Below are positions 26,314 to 35,009 of a stretch of DNA of 64,000 nucleotides, one piece after another. The notes beneath the pieces were generated by a model. The model searched no databases and had not been told where the DNA came from. It saw only the letters and a program-made list of their open reading frames with translations. Both the position numbers and the translations under genes were made by a program. The stretch covers positions 1,674,001 through 1,738,000 of the forward strand of contig NZ_JBHSMA010000001.1 in assembly GCF_042655385.1 (NCBI RefSeq). Direction: 5' to 3'. Each line of letters starts with the position of its first letter. Position 1 is the stretch's first letter. This DNA is from Larkinella bovis. GTDB lineage: Bacteria > Bacteroidota > Bacteroidia > Cytophagales > Spirosomataceae.

Positions 26314-26360
26314 AAATAACCGGTTTAATCTCTGTTACCAGAAGATTAAACCGGTTATTT
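26314..26360 (-). terminator. 18-bp inverted repeat, probable terminator of the Uxs gene
   Basis: 26314-26331 is perfectly complementary to 26343-26360. It lies about 95 bases past the stop of the minus-strand epimerase gene and before the SusC start, so most likely ends the former. T-rich on the minus-strand 3' side. Confidence 0.65.
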
Positions 26361-26454
26361 ACACGTATGGACTTTAGTCCGTGCGGGTTACCATTTTGCC
26401 ATGACCCGATTTTTTATGGACAGGCCCGGGCTTTCGCTGACGAACCAGTGTCTG

Positions 26455-27435
26455 TTATTTCTTTACAAACTCCCGGTGGTAAGCCGCTTTGTAGAGTTCT
26501 TCTTCCGGCAGACTCTTGAAATATTCGTACGTAATCCGCAGCCCTTCTTCCCGCGACACTTTCGGCTCCCAGCCCAGAATTTCCTGCGCCCGGGTGATGT
26601 CCGGTTTGCGTTGCTTTGGATCGTCGGTCGGCAATGGTTTCAGAATCAGCTTCTGCTTCGTACCCGTCAGCTTGATAATCTCTTCCCCAAATTCCTTGAT
26701 CGTGATTTCGCCGGGATTCCCGATGTTGACCGGATACGGATAATCACTCAGCAGCAGGCGATAAATGCCCTCAATCAGGTCATCGACGTAGCAGAATGAG
26801 CGCGTCTGGCTCCCGTCGCCAAAAACCGTGAGGTCTTCTCCGCGCAGCGCCTGCCCGATGAAAGCCGGCAAAACCCGTCCGTCATTGAGTCGCATCCGGG
26901 GGCCGTAAGTGTTGAAAATCCGGACAATCCGGGTTTCCAGGCCGTGGTAGGTGTGGTAGGCCATCGTCATGGCCTCCTGGAACCGCTTGGCTTCGTCGTA
27001 TACACCGCGGGGGCCAACCGGGTTGACATTTCCCCAGTAATCTTCATTCTGCGGGTGCACCGTCGGGTCACCGTATACTTCCGACGTCGAGGCAATCAGC
27101 ACCCGGGCCTTTTTGACCCGCGCCAGACCCAGGCAGTTGTGAATACCCAGCGACCCCACTTTCAGCGTTTGAATGGGGATTTTGAGGTAATCGATCGGAC
27201 TGGCGGGCGACGCAAAATGGAGAATGTAATCCAGTTCACCCGGCACGTGAATGAATTTCGATACGTCGTGGTGGTAGAACTCGAAATTGGGGAGATGGAA
27301 CAGGTGTTCGATGTTGCGGATATCGCCCGTAATGAGGTTATCCATCGCAATGACATGATAGCCTTCCTTAATGAAGCGATCGCAAAGGTGTGACCCCAGA
27401 AAACCGGCTCCGCCCGTGATGAGTACGCGTTTCAT
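26455..27435 (-). CDS. uxs: UDP-glucuronate decarboxylase (UDP-xylose synthase)
   Basis: 326 residues. Extended SDR epimerase fold with GGAGFLGSHL at 8-17, STSEVYGDP, and the active-site GVYDEAKR (Tyr and Lys of YxxxK). Segments NIGNPGEITIKEF and RRKPDITRA-like QRKPDITRA are typical of UDP-xylose synthases, which oxidise, decarboxylate and re-reduce UDP-glucuronate. With the Ugd gene just upstream on the same strand it forms the two-step route UDP-glucose to UDP-xylose for surface polysaccharide. Confidence 0.9.
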   Translation of the reverse strand: MKRVLITGGAGFLGSHLCDRFIKEGYHVIAMDNLITGDIRNIEHLFHLPNFEFYHHDVSKFIHVPGELDYILHFASPASPIDYLKIPIQTLKVGSLGIHNCLGLARVKKARVLIASTSEVYGDPTVHPQNEDYWGNVNPVGPRGVYDEAKRFQEAMTMAYHTYHGLETRIVRIFNTYGPRMRLNDGRVLPAFIGQALRGEDLTVFGDGSQTRSFCYVDDLIEGIYRLLLSDYPYPVNIGNPGEITIKEFGEEIIKLTGTKQKLILKPLPTDDPKQRKPDITRAQEILGWEPKVSREEGLRITYEYFKSLPEEELYKAAYHREFVKK

Positions 27436-27546
27436 AGATAAATGATCAGTCTTTCGTTCCTTGTTTATACGTAAAAACGCCCATGGCGGGTATAAACCCT
27501 GAACGGCAAACTGATGGTCTGATTTGTTTTTGGTTAACTGATTGAT

Positions 27547-28878
27547 TTAGGCCTGTTGGGCGACTTCCGGCGTAACGGTTTCGCGGCCAATGCTGTAATA
27601 GGTATATCCCACTTCTTTCATCTGATCGAGTTCGTAAACGTTCCGACCGTCAAAAATCAGTTTATTTTTCAGCAACAGATTCATTTTGTTGAAGTCCGGC
27701 GTCCGGAACAGCGGCCACTCGGTCATGATCACCAGCGCATCGGCGTCGTCCAGAGCCGCATAGGAGGTGTGGGCGTACGTAATCTGGTTGCCCAACACAT
27801 TCCGGACGTTGTCCATCGCTTCGGGATCATACACCGTCACCCTGGCTCCTTCATTCAGCAACGCTCTGATGTTCTCCAGCGCCGGGGCTTCCCGGATATC
27901 GTCCGTATACGGTTTGAACGCCAGGCCCCAGACCGCAATGATTTTCCCTTTCAGATCCCCGTCGAAATGGGCTTTGATCATGGGCAGCAGTTTGCCTTTC
28001 TGTCGGGCGTTCACGTCCATGACCGACTTCAGAATCTTGAAATCGTACTCATATTCCTGCGCAGTTTTCGCCAGCGCCTGCACATCCTTCGGGAAACAGC
28101 TTCCGCCGTAGCCGATGCCGGCGAACAAAAACCGCTTGCCAATCCGGCTGTCGGTTCCAATCCCCCGCCGAATGTCGTCGACATTGGCCCCGGCTTTTTC
28201 GCACAGGTTCGCGATCTCGTTCATGAACGAAATTTTGACGGCCAGGAAAGCGTTGGCGGCATATTTAGTCATTTCAGCCGAACGTTCATCCATGAAAATT
28301 ACCGGGTTGCCCTGCCGAACCAGCGGAGCATACAGCTTGTTCATGACGGCCTTGGCCTTCTCCGATTTTGTCCCGATCACCACGCGGTCGGGTTTCATGA
28401 AATCGTCAACGGCAACGCCTTCCCGCAGGAATTCGGGGTTCGAAACCACGTCGAAGTCGATTTTCGCACCCCGCGAAATATGCACCCACACTTTTTCGGC
28501 GGTGCCAACCGGCACCGTACTCTTGTCGACGATGACGGCGTATTGTTTCAGCAACGGCCCCAGGTCGTCGGCTACTTTCAAAATATACTTCAAGTCGGCC
28601 GAGCCGTCTTCGCCCGGAGGAGTCGGCAGGGCCAGAAAAATAACTTCCGCACCCTCAATCCCTTCGGCCAGGTTGGTCGTAAATTTCAGACGGCCTTCGG
28701 CGGTATTGCGGTTGAACAAGACGTCCAGACCCGGTTCATAAATCGGAATAATGCCGTTGTTGAGCTTTTCAACTTTTCGCTCGTCGATATCAACGCAGGT
28801 AACCTGGTTTCCGGTTTCGGCAAAACACGTCCCCGTCACAAGTCCGACGTATCCGGTTCCAATAACGGCTAATTTCAT
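27547..28878 (-). CDS. ugd: UDP-glucose 6-dehydrogenase
   Basis: 443 residues. NAD-binding GTGYVGLVTG at 7-16, the hinge STVPVGTAEKV, SNPEFLREG, and GIGYGGSCFPKDVQAL holding the catalytic Cys; C-terminal FDGRNVYE. It oxidises UDP-glucose to UDP-glucuronate with two NAD+. The product is the substrate of Uxs encoded 111 bases downstream. Confidence 0.94.
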   Translation of the reverse strand: MKLAVIGTGYVGLVTGTCFAETGNQVTCVDIDERKVEKLNNGIIPIYEPGLDVLFNRNTAEGRLKFTTNLAEGIEGAEVIFLALPTPPGEDGSADLKYILKVADDLGPLLKQYAVIVDKSTVPVGTAEKVWVHISRGAKIDFDVVSNPEFLREGVAVDDFMKPDRVVIGTKSEKAKAVMNKLYAPLVRQGNPVIFMDERSAEMTKYAANAFLAVKISFMNEIANLCEKAGANVDDIRRGIGTDSRIGKRFLFAGIGYGGSCFPKDVQALAKTAQEYEYDFKILKSVMDVNARQKGKLLPMIKAHFDGDLKGKIIAVWGLAFKPYTDDIREAPALENIRALLNEGARVTVYDPEAMDNVRNVLGNQITYAHTSYAALDDADALVIMTEWPLFRTPDFNKMNLLLKNKLIFDGRNVYELDQMKEVGYTYYSIGRETVTPEVAQQA

Positions 28879-29196
28879 AGCAGTAAGATAGATTTATTTG
28901 AGAAGATGGTTGGTTGGAAGGCAACTGATTTGTACTTTTTATATACGTTGCTTGCAGCCAACAAAAATAGTTTTTTTTACCTAATTCTGACTCTTTCTTG
29001 CTGAATTTGTGAGTGACAGGTCCTGTTCGTCCGGAAAGCGAGCGGCCCAACGCAGAACCAACACCCCGTAAGTCCCGTAAAATAAATTGCTCCAAACCGG
29101 ATTCCCCCATTTGGACGATCCACTTGGCGCTCACGTTAATATGTCGTAGATTATTCCTAAAATCAGCCTGTAAATTCTCAAAACTACCACACTGTT
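28879..29196. other. Divergent intergenic region, ugd / acyl-CoA dehydrogenase
   Basis: 318 bases. Holds the candidate ugd promoter; the acyl-CoA dehydrogenase side has no clear consensus promoter. No further gene recognised. Confidence 0.55.
28962..28969 (-). promoter_or_regulatory. Candidate bacteroidetal -7 element (TATTTTTG) for ugd
   Basis: Exact TAnnTTTG on the minus strand, about 84 bases before the ugd ATG; it lies in an A/T-rich stretch, so chance is possible. Confidence 0.4.
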
Positions 29197-30351
29197 ATGA
29201 CATCAGAAATTGTAGAAAACCAAGTAGAGGATATAAGTCAGCTCATTGTCCAGACCGTCAGGGATTTTGCCGCGCGCCAGATTCTGCCTCACGTTCGGGA
29301 ATGGGACGAAACGCAGCACTTTCCGCTGGAAACCATGCGCCAGTTGGGCGAACTGGGGCTGTTGGGCGTATTGGTTCCCGAAGAATTCGGCGGTGCCGGA
29401 CTCAATTACCGAGCCTACGTCAGCGCACTGGTTGAAGTCTCGAAAGTCGACGGCGCGATTGGTCTGTCGATGGCGGCCCATAACTCCCTCTGTACGAATC
29501 ATATTCTGACCTTTGGATCGCCCGCTCAAAAGCAGCACTACCTCCCCCAGCTCGCTACCGGCGAATGGATTGGGGCCTGGGGGCTGACCGAACCCAATAC
29601 CGGTTCCGACGCGGGCAACATGCGGACCGTCGCCGTCCGGGACGGTGATCACTGGGTGCTGAACGGATCGAAGAATTTTATTACCCACGGAAAAAGTGGC
29701 CACGTGGCCGTGGTCATTGCCCGAACGGGCGAACCCAACACACCCCACAACGCTACTGCCTTCATTGTAGAACGCGGCACAGCCGGTTTTTCGGGAGGCC
29801 GAAAAGAAGACAAGCTGGGGATGCGGGCGTCGGAAACCACCGAAATGCTGTTTCAGGATTGCCGGATTCCCGACAGCCAGCGGCTGGGCGAAGTCGGCGA
29901 CGGTTTTGTGCAGGCGCTCAAAATTCTGGATGGTGGCCGGATTTCGATTGCCGCCCTGAGCCTCGGCATTGCGCTGGGGGCGTATGAACACGCGCTGAAA
30001 TACGCTCAGGAACGCCAGCAATTCGGGCAGCCGATTGCCCGGTTTCAGGCCATCGGTTTTAAACTGGCCGATATGGCCACCACCATCGAAGCGGCCAAAC
30101 TCCTCACCTACCAGGCTGCGGATTTGAAAGATGCCGGCAAACCGGTCACCAAAGAGTCGGCCATGGCCAAACTCTACGCGTCGGAAGTAGCCGTCAAAAC
30201 CGCCGACGAAGCCGTGCAGATTTTCGGTGGCTACGGCTACACCAAAGATTTTCCGGTTGAGAAATATTACCGCGACGCCAAACTCTGCACCATCGGCGAA
30301 GGAACCAGTGAAATTCAGCGGGTGGTGATTTCGCGATTGCTGCTCTCTTAA
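29197..30351 (+). CDS. Acyl-CoA dehydrogenase
   Basis: 384 residues, typical length of the short/medium-chain class. FAD-site motifs AWGLTEPNTGSDAGN and WVLNGSKNFITHG, the QxFGGYGY loop (VQIFGGYGYTKDFPVEKYYRD), and the catalytic-base glutamate E368 in GEGTSEIQ. It removes hydrogens from C2-C3 of acyl-CoA and passes electrons to ETF. Overall closest in pattern to butyryl-CoA dehydrogenase. Monocistronic with a terminator. Confidence 0.93.
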   Translation: MTSEIVENQVEDISQLIVQTVRDFAARQILPHVREWDETQHFPLETMRQLGELGLLGVLVPEEFGGAGLNYRAYVSALVEVSKVDGAIGLSMAAHNSLCTNHILTFGSPAQKQHYLPQLATGEWIGAWGLTEPNTGSDAGNMRTVAVRDGDHWVLNGSKNFITHGKSGHVAVVIARTGEPNTPHNATAFIVERGTAGFSGGRKEDKLGMRASETTEMLFQDCRIPDSQRLGEVGDGFVQALKILDGGRISIAALSLGIALGAYEHALKYAQERQQFGQPIARFQAIGFKLADMATTIEAAKLLTYQAADLKDAGKPVTKESAMAKLYASEVAVKTADEAVQIFGGYGYTKDFPVEKYYRDAKLCTIGEGTSEIQRVVISRLLLS

Positions 30352-30353
30352 AT

Positions 30354-30383
30354 GAAAAAGCGGGAAAGCCTTCCCGCTTTTTC
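30354..30383 (+). terminator. Rho-independent terminator after acyl-CoA dehydrogenase
   Basis: Perfect 13-bp stem (30354-30366 with 30371-30383), 4-base loop and T-run, two bases after the stop codon. Confidence 0.9.
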
Positions 30384-30915
30384 TGCCTTTTCACAGTTCA
30401 ACCAACCTACTTTTCTTTTCCGCTTTCTTGTCGCATTTTTTGACCATCGCCTGGTGTTACCTTCTACGACGGTCGTGGTGGCAGTGGATATAGCCGGTTT
30501 TTTCTACGCAATGGCTGCCGGGCATACGGCAGCCAGCCCGAACGTTTTCATCATCTGAACCGCTTTTAACGTTTTTCCAACCATTTCGATTTTCAGTCAG
30601 AAAGGTCTTTTTTTTGAATTAAAATGCTATTAATCTGGCTTTAAAAGAAGATTAAAGCTTTTCGCAGGGCGGTTCTGCTGCTTGATTGCTCCTAAAAACC
30701 GGTAAAGGCGGTTTCTTCTTCCGGCCAGTAAGCGTTCTGCGGCTTCGATACTTGAACATTTTCCGGCCAAGGAGCGCCCTCCTCTTTGCAGGGCCATCCC
30801 GCGCTCTAACCATTCATTGATGTTTTTTTCTACCTATCCTGATCGATCTTGGATGTATCCAGTAAATTCTCCGAGATTTACCGTATATTGAAATCATCTT
30901 AACCGTACGCCACTC
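30384..30915. other. Gene-free intergenic region
   Basis: About 530 bases without a supported gene. A 68-codon ORF beginning at 30352 overlaps the terminator and lacks any family signature. The right end should hold the promoter of the stomatin-like gene, but no consensus match was found. Confidence 0.5.
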
Positions 30916-31833
30916 ATGGGATATGTCTTTCTTACGCTTGCTTTTCTTGCCCTGGTCGTAGTCTTTGCCACGGTCAAAGTGGTTCCGCAACAAACCGCCT
31001 ACGTCGTTGAACGGCTCGGGAAGTTTTTCGCCGTACTGCAACCGGGGGTTAATTTTATCATTCCGTTTTTTGACCGCGTTGCGTATAAACACAGTCTAAA
31101 AGAAACCGCCCTGGATATTCCGGAGCAGATTTGCATCACGCGCGACAACGTGCAGGTGCGCGTCGACGGCGTTATTTTTATCCAGATCATCGATCCGATG
31201 AAGGCCTCGTACGGCATCAGTGACTACCGGTTTGCCGTCAGTCAGTTGTCGCAGACCACGATGCGGAGCGAAATGGGGAAAATCGAACTCGATAAAACCT
31301 TTGAGGAACGCACCACGATCAACCAGGCGGTGGTTCACGCCATCGACGAAGCCGCCATCGGCTGGGGTGTCAAGGTCCTGCGTTACGAAATCAAGAACAT
31401 TACGCCCCCGCAAACCGTGCTGAATGCGATGGAGAAACAGATGCAGGCCGAGCGCGAAAAACGGGCCGTCATTCTGGAATCGGAAGGACAGAAACAATCC
31501 TCGATCAACATCGCCGAAGGGCAGAAACAAAAAGTGGTGCTGGAATCGGAAGGCTTGCGACTGCGGCAGATCAACGAAGCGTCCGGGCAGGCCGAAGCCA
31601 TCAAGTCCATCGCCGACGCGACCGCCGAAAGCATCCGCAAAATTGCAATCGCCATGCAGGAAGAAAATGGCATGAGTGCGGTTCAGCTCCGGGTGGCCGA
31701 ACAGGTCGTCGCCCAGTTTGGCAACCTGGCCCGCACCAACAACACGCTGATTCTACCCGCCAATTTCGGCGACCTCTCCTCCATCATTGCCAGTGCGATG
31801 ACGGTGGTCAGGCAACAGGAAAAAACGCATTAA
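30916..31833 (+). CDS. SPFH/Band 7 (stomatin/QmcA-like) membrane protein
   Basis: 305 residues. One N-terminal membrane segment (residues about 2-20), then the SPFH domain (VPQQTAYVVERLGKF, VRVDGVIFIQIIDP, YEIKNITPP) and a long helical region with repeated EGQKQ/ESEG heptads forming coiled coil. Such proteins assemble into membrane microdomain cages. The downstream NfeD gene is the usual partner. Confidence 0.92.
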   Translation: MGYVFLTLAFLALVVVFATVKVVPQQTAYVVERLGKFFAVLQPGVNFIIPFFDRVAYKHSLKETALDIPEQICITRDNVQVRVDGVIFIQIIDPMKASYGISDYRFAVSQLSQTTMRSEMGKIELDKTFEERTTINQAVVHAIDEAAIGWGVKVLRYEIKNITPPQTVLNAMEKQMQAEREKRAVILESEGQKQSSINIAEGQKQKVVLESEGLRLRQINEASGQAEAIKSIADATAESIRKIAIAMQEENGMSAVQLRVAEQVVAQFGNLARTNNTLILPANFGDLSSIIASAMTVVRQQEKTH

Positions 31834-31947
31834 CGTTTCCGGTTTGGGGTATTCCGTTTTCGGTACCTGACGCGCCGATTGTTCCGGTGAACCCACCCAA
31901 AACCGTATTCCCAACCCCGTAAACGGTCACTTCAATCCGTAAACACC

Positions 31948-32403
31948 ATGACACTTCTGCAAATATGGGCCATTCTGGGCCTTTTGTTTCTGGTTGCTGA
32001 ATTAGTCAGCATTTCGTTCGTGTTTGCCTTTCTGGGTGTTGGCGCCCTGACAACGGCGCTGTGTACCTGGATGGGCCTGACCCCTGACATCAGCGCCCAG
32101 TTGCTTTGTTTTTCCGTCGTCACGATCATTACCCTGGTAGCGGGTCGAAAACCGCTCCGGCGCTGGTTTGAGTCCCGGACGAAAAAGCAGGAATACCGCG
32201 AATACGTCGGCGACCGCGCGACCGTTGTCCAAACGATTCCGGCGCACGGGGAAGGCCGGATTTTCTACCGGGGCACCGAGTGGATTGCGGTTTCGGACAC
32301 CGATGAATCGATTCTGGCCGGAAAGCCGGTGGTCATCAAACGCATGGATGGCATCCGGGCGATTGTAACCTCCGCCAGCGCCGTCCTTGAACGGACGGAT
32401 TGA
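31948..32403 (+). CDS. NfeD-family membrane protein
   Basis: 151 residues. Two or three hydrophobic segments in the first 70 residues (LLFLVAELVSISFVFAFLGV) followed by an OB-fold domain (GDRATVVQTI, GRIFYRGTEWIAVSD). This is the short NfeD form lacking the serine protease domain; it typically pairs with an SPFH protein, here directly upstream at 114 bases. Confidence 0.9.
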   Translation: MTLLQIWAILGLLFLVAELVSISFVFAFLGVGALTTALCTWMGLTPDISAQLLCFSVVTIITLVAGRKPLRRWFESRTKKQEYREYVGDRATVVQTIPAHGEGRIFYRGTEWIAVSDTDESILAGKPVVIKRMDGIRAIVTSASAVLERTD

Positions 32404-32432
32404 TTGCCAGCGGCTATTTCCTTCTTCTTTTG

Positions 32433-32460
32433 AAAACCGGCCCGGCAAAGCCGGTTTTTT
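32433..32460 (+). terminator. Rho-independent terminator after nfeD
   Basis: 9-bp GC-rich stem (32433-32441 with 32450-32458) followed by six T. Confidence 0.85.
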
Positions 32461-32590
32461 GTTTTAGAAGCTCTAAGAAGCGATTTGTGTACGGGCCGAT
32501 CCCTCGCTCATCCGCAAATTTTCCAACTTTTTTCTAAAAACCGGATTAACCTAACCAGCAACCTAATGTCAATGACCTAACGATCTGCTC

Positions 32591-34123
32591 ATGGTGATTC
32601 CAAAATCACAACAACCTGTTAGTGAACGTAGTGCCGGTTTATTACTCCCGGTCACCTCCCTGCCATCGGCCTTCGGCATTGGTGATCTGGGGCCGGAAGC
32701 CCGGAATTTTGTGGATTTTCTGATCCGAAGTCGCCAGAAATACTGGCAAATCCTGCCGCTCAACCCCATTGAACCCGGCTCGGGTTATTCGCCGTACAGT
32801 ACGTATTCCAGCATGGCGGGGAATACGGGGTTGCTGAGTCCTGAACTGCTGGTGCAGGATGGCCTCCTGAAGGCTGCGGAGCTGGCCCAATGGCGTCTTC
32901 CGGCGACCAGCCAGGTCGATTATTCGGGCGCGGCCCAGGTCCGGGAGAAGTGCTTTGAACGGGCCTATCGATCCTTCTGTCAAAAACCAAACCCCACCCT
33001 CGCTGCTGATTTTCAGGAATTTTGCCAGCAGGAAGCGGCCTGGCTCGACGATTTTGCGCTCTACTGTGGTTTAAAACGGACTTTTAACGATACCCCCTGG
33101 CATCAATGGCCCACCGAATTCCGGTTACGGAAACCGGAAGCCCTCCAGGCGTTTTCGGTGCAGCAGGCCGATGACCTGCAACCAATCAAGTGGTTGCAGT
33201 TTCTCTTCGACCGCCAATGGCAGCAACTGCGGACCTACTGTCATCAATCGGGCATTCAGTTGCTGGGCGATTTGCCATTTTACGTCAGTTATGATTCCGC
33301 CGACGTTTGGGCTCATCCCGACATTTTCGGCCTGGACGCGAACGGGCAACTGAACGCCGTCGCCGGGGTTCCGCCCGATTATTTCAACGCCGAAGGACAA
33401 CGCTGGGGCATGCCGGTTTTTCGGTGGAACCGATTAAAGGAACGAAAATACGACTGGTGGGTGCAGCGCATCCGTAAAAATGCCAAGCTGTTCGATCTGG
33501 TTCGCATTGACCATTTCCGGGCCTTATCCGAATACTGGGAAATTCCGGCTGAAGAAACGACGGCGATCCGGGGCGAATGGAAACCGGGGCCAGGGCATGA
33601 TTTTTTCCGAACTCTGGCCAACGAACTGGGCGAATTACCGTTCGTTGCCGAAGATTTGGGCGACATCAGCGAGGAGGTCTATCAGCTCCGCGACGCATAC
33701 GGTTTACCGGGCATGAAGGTGATTCAGTTTGCTTTTCACAACGATTTGCCCCAGTCTCCGCACAGTCCGCACAATTATACGCCCAATTTCATCGCCTATA
33801 CGGGAACGCACGACAACAACACGACGCGGGGCTGGTTCCGCCAGGACCTGTCGCCTGCGGATCGCAAAAAAGTCCGGCACTACGCCGGAAAACCGGTTTC
33901 CGAACGCAATGTCCACCTGGTGCTATCGCAACTGGTGTATGCCTCGGTGGCCCGGACGGTTATTCTGCCCGTTCAGGACGTGCTTGGGCTCGACGAAACC
34001 GCCCGGATCAACACCCCGGCCGCTGCTCAAAACAACTGGCTCTGGCGGTTACTGCCGGAACAATTGACGGAGGATGCCGCCCATCAGTTGCGGGAATGGG
34101 TAACGTTATACAACCGCTGGTAG
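32591..34123 (+). CDS. malQ: 4-alpha-glucanotransferase (amylomaltase, GH77)
   Basis: 510 residues, standard for the short bacterial amylomaltase. N-terminal RSAGLLLPVTSLPSAFGIGDLG, LPLNPIEPGSGYSPY, the nucleophile region DLVRIDHFRALSEYWEIPA, and VAEDLGDISEEV with the acid/base Glu, then YTGTHDNNTTRGW. It transfers glucan chains between maltodextrins, in glycogen or maltose metabolism. Alone, not within a mal cluster. Confidence 0.95.
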   Translation: MVIPKSQQPVSERSAGLLLPVTSLPSAFGIGDLGPEARNFVDFLIRSRQKYWQILPLNPIEPGSGYSPYSTYSSMAGNTGLLSPELLVQDGLLKAAELAQWRLPATSQVDYSGAAQVREKCFERAYRSFCQKPNPTLAADFQEFCQQEAAWLDDFALYCGLKRTFNDTPWHQWPTEFRLRKPEALQAFSVQQADDLQPIKWLQFLFDRQWQQLRTYCHQSGIQLLGDLPFYVSYDSADVWAHPDIFGLDANGQLNAVAGVPPDYFNAEGQRWGMPVFRWNRLKERKYDWWVQRIRKNAKLFDLVRIDHFRALSEYWEIPAEETTAIRGEWKPGPGHDFFRTLANELGELPFVAEDLGDISEEVYQLRDAYGLPGMKVIQFAFHNDLPQSPHSPHNYTPNFIAYTGTHDNNTTRGWFRQDLSPADRKKVRHYAGKPVSERNVHLVLSQLVYASVARTVILPVQDVLGLDETARINTPAAAQNNWLWRLLPEQLTEDAAHQLREWVTLYNRW

Positions 34124-34152
34124 ACCCGGAACGGTATGTTTCCGTACCTACC

Positions 34153-34197
34153 GACTTTAGTCCGTGAATCTTGTAAAAAATATCACGGACTAGAGTC
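34153..34197. repeat. 15-bp inverted repeat of the 'AGTCCGTGA' type
   Basis: 34153-34167 pairs with 34183-34197 with one mismatch, loop of 15 bases. Similar 'agtccgtg' palindromes occur near 26369-26384 and 46259-46276. Sits between malQ and the SDR gene. Confidence 0.7.
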
Positions 34198-34211
34198 CAG
34201 GCGTACAGGTT

Positions 34212-34985
34212 ATGCAGAAAAGAACCGTATTGATTACCGGCAGCACCAGCGGCATCGGGCTGGCGATTGCCAAAGCATTTGCACAGGAAGGTTATAACCT
34301 GATTTTCAACGGGCTGGAAACGGACGGCGCCCAAACCGCAGCGGCCGTAGCGGAAGAATACCAGATCGCGCACCTGTTCGATCCGGCCAATATGCTCCAT
34401 CCCGAAGCTCTGCGGACGCTGGTGATGCGCGCCGAACAACGCTTTGGCTGCATCGACATTCTGATCAACAACGCGGGGATTCAGCATGTTTCGCCCATCG
34501 AGGATTTTCCGGAAGAAAAATGGGATGCGATTCTGGGCGTCAATCTAAGCTCGGCCTTTCACCTGACCAAAGCCGTCTGGCCCGCCATGAAGCAGCAACG
34601 GTTTGGCCGGATTATTACCATTGCTTCCGCCCACGGGCTGGTGGCGTCCGAGTTTAAAAGCGCCTATGTGGCGGCCAAACATGGGGTAGTCGGTTTTACC
34701 AAAACCATTGCCCTGGAAGGAGCGCCGTACGGCATCACCGCCAACGCAATTTGCCCCGGCTACGTCCGAACCGCCCTGGTTGATAAGCAACTTGCCGACC
34801 AGGCCGCGACCCACCATCTTTCGGAAGACGAGGTTGCCGAGAAAGTTCTGCTGGCCAAACAGGCCATTAAACAATTTATTCCGACCGAATCCATCGCAGC
34901 GATGTGCCTGTTTCTGGCAACAGAAAAGGCCGCAACCCTGACGGGTGCGGCCCTTTCCATCGACGGGGGCTGGTCGGCCCAATAA
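34212..34985 (+). CDS. 3-hydroxybutyrate dehydrogenase-like SDR
   Basis: 257 residues. Rossmann motif TGSTSGIG at 9-16, NNAG at 86-89, catalytic S139, Y152 and K156. The sequence ALEGAPYGITANAICPGYVRTALVDKQ and the C-terminal GAALSIDGGWSAQ match the 3-hydroxybutyrate dehydrogenase branch, which interconverts 3-hydroxybutyrate and acetoacetate with NAD. Substrate assignment rests on pattern resemblance only. Confidence 0.88.
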   Translation: MQKRTVLITGSTSGIGLAIAKAFAQEGYNLIFNGLETDGAQTAAAVAEEYQIAHLFDPANMLHPEALRTLVMRAEQRFGCIDILINNAGIQHVSPIEDFPEEKWDAILGVNLSSAFHLTKAVWPAMKQQRFGRIITIASAHGLVASEFKSAYVAAKHGVVGFTKTIALEGAPYGITANAICPGYVRTALVDKQLADQAATHHLSEDEVAEKVLLAKQAIKQFIPTESIAAMCLFLATEKAATLTGAALSIDGGWSAQ

Positions 34986-35009
34986 CCGGAAAACCAGCCA
35001 CCTGACGTT

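Noticed and set aside
27556..28872. 438-codon plus-strand ORF opposite ugd
   Set aside because: Covers ugd exactly antisense, with His/Arg/Val-rich composition typical of shadow frames; ugd motifs are unmistakable.
30352..30558. 68-codon plus-strand ORF after the acyl-CoA dehydrogenase
   Set aside because: It begins inside the transcription terminator, has no ribosome-binding context or family signature, and is likely spurious.
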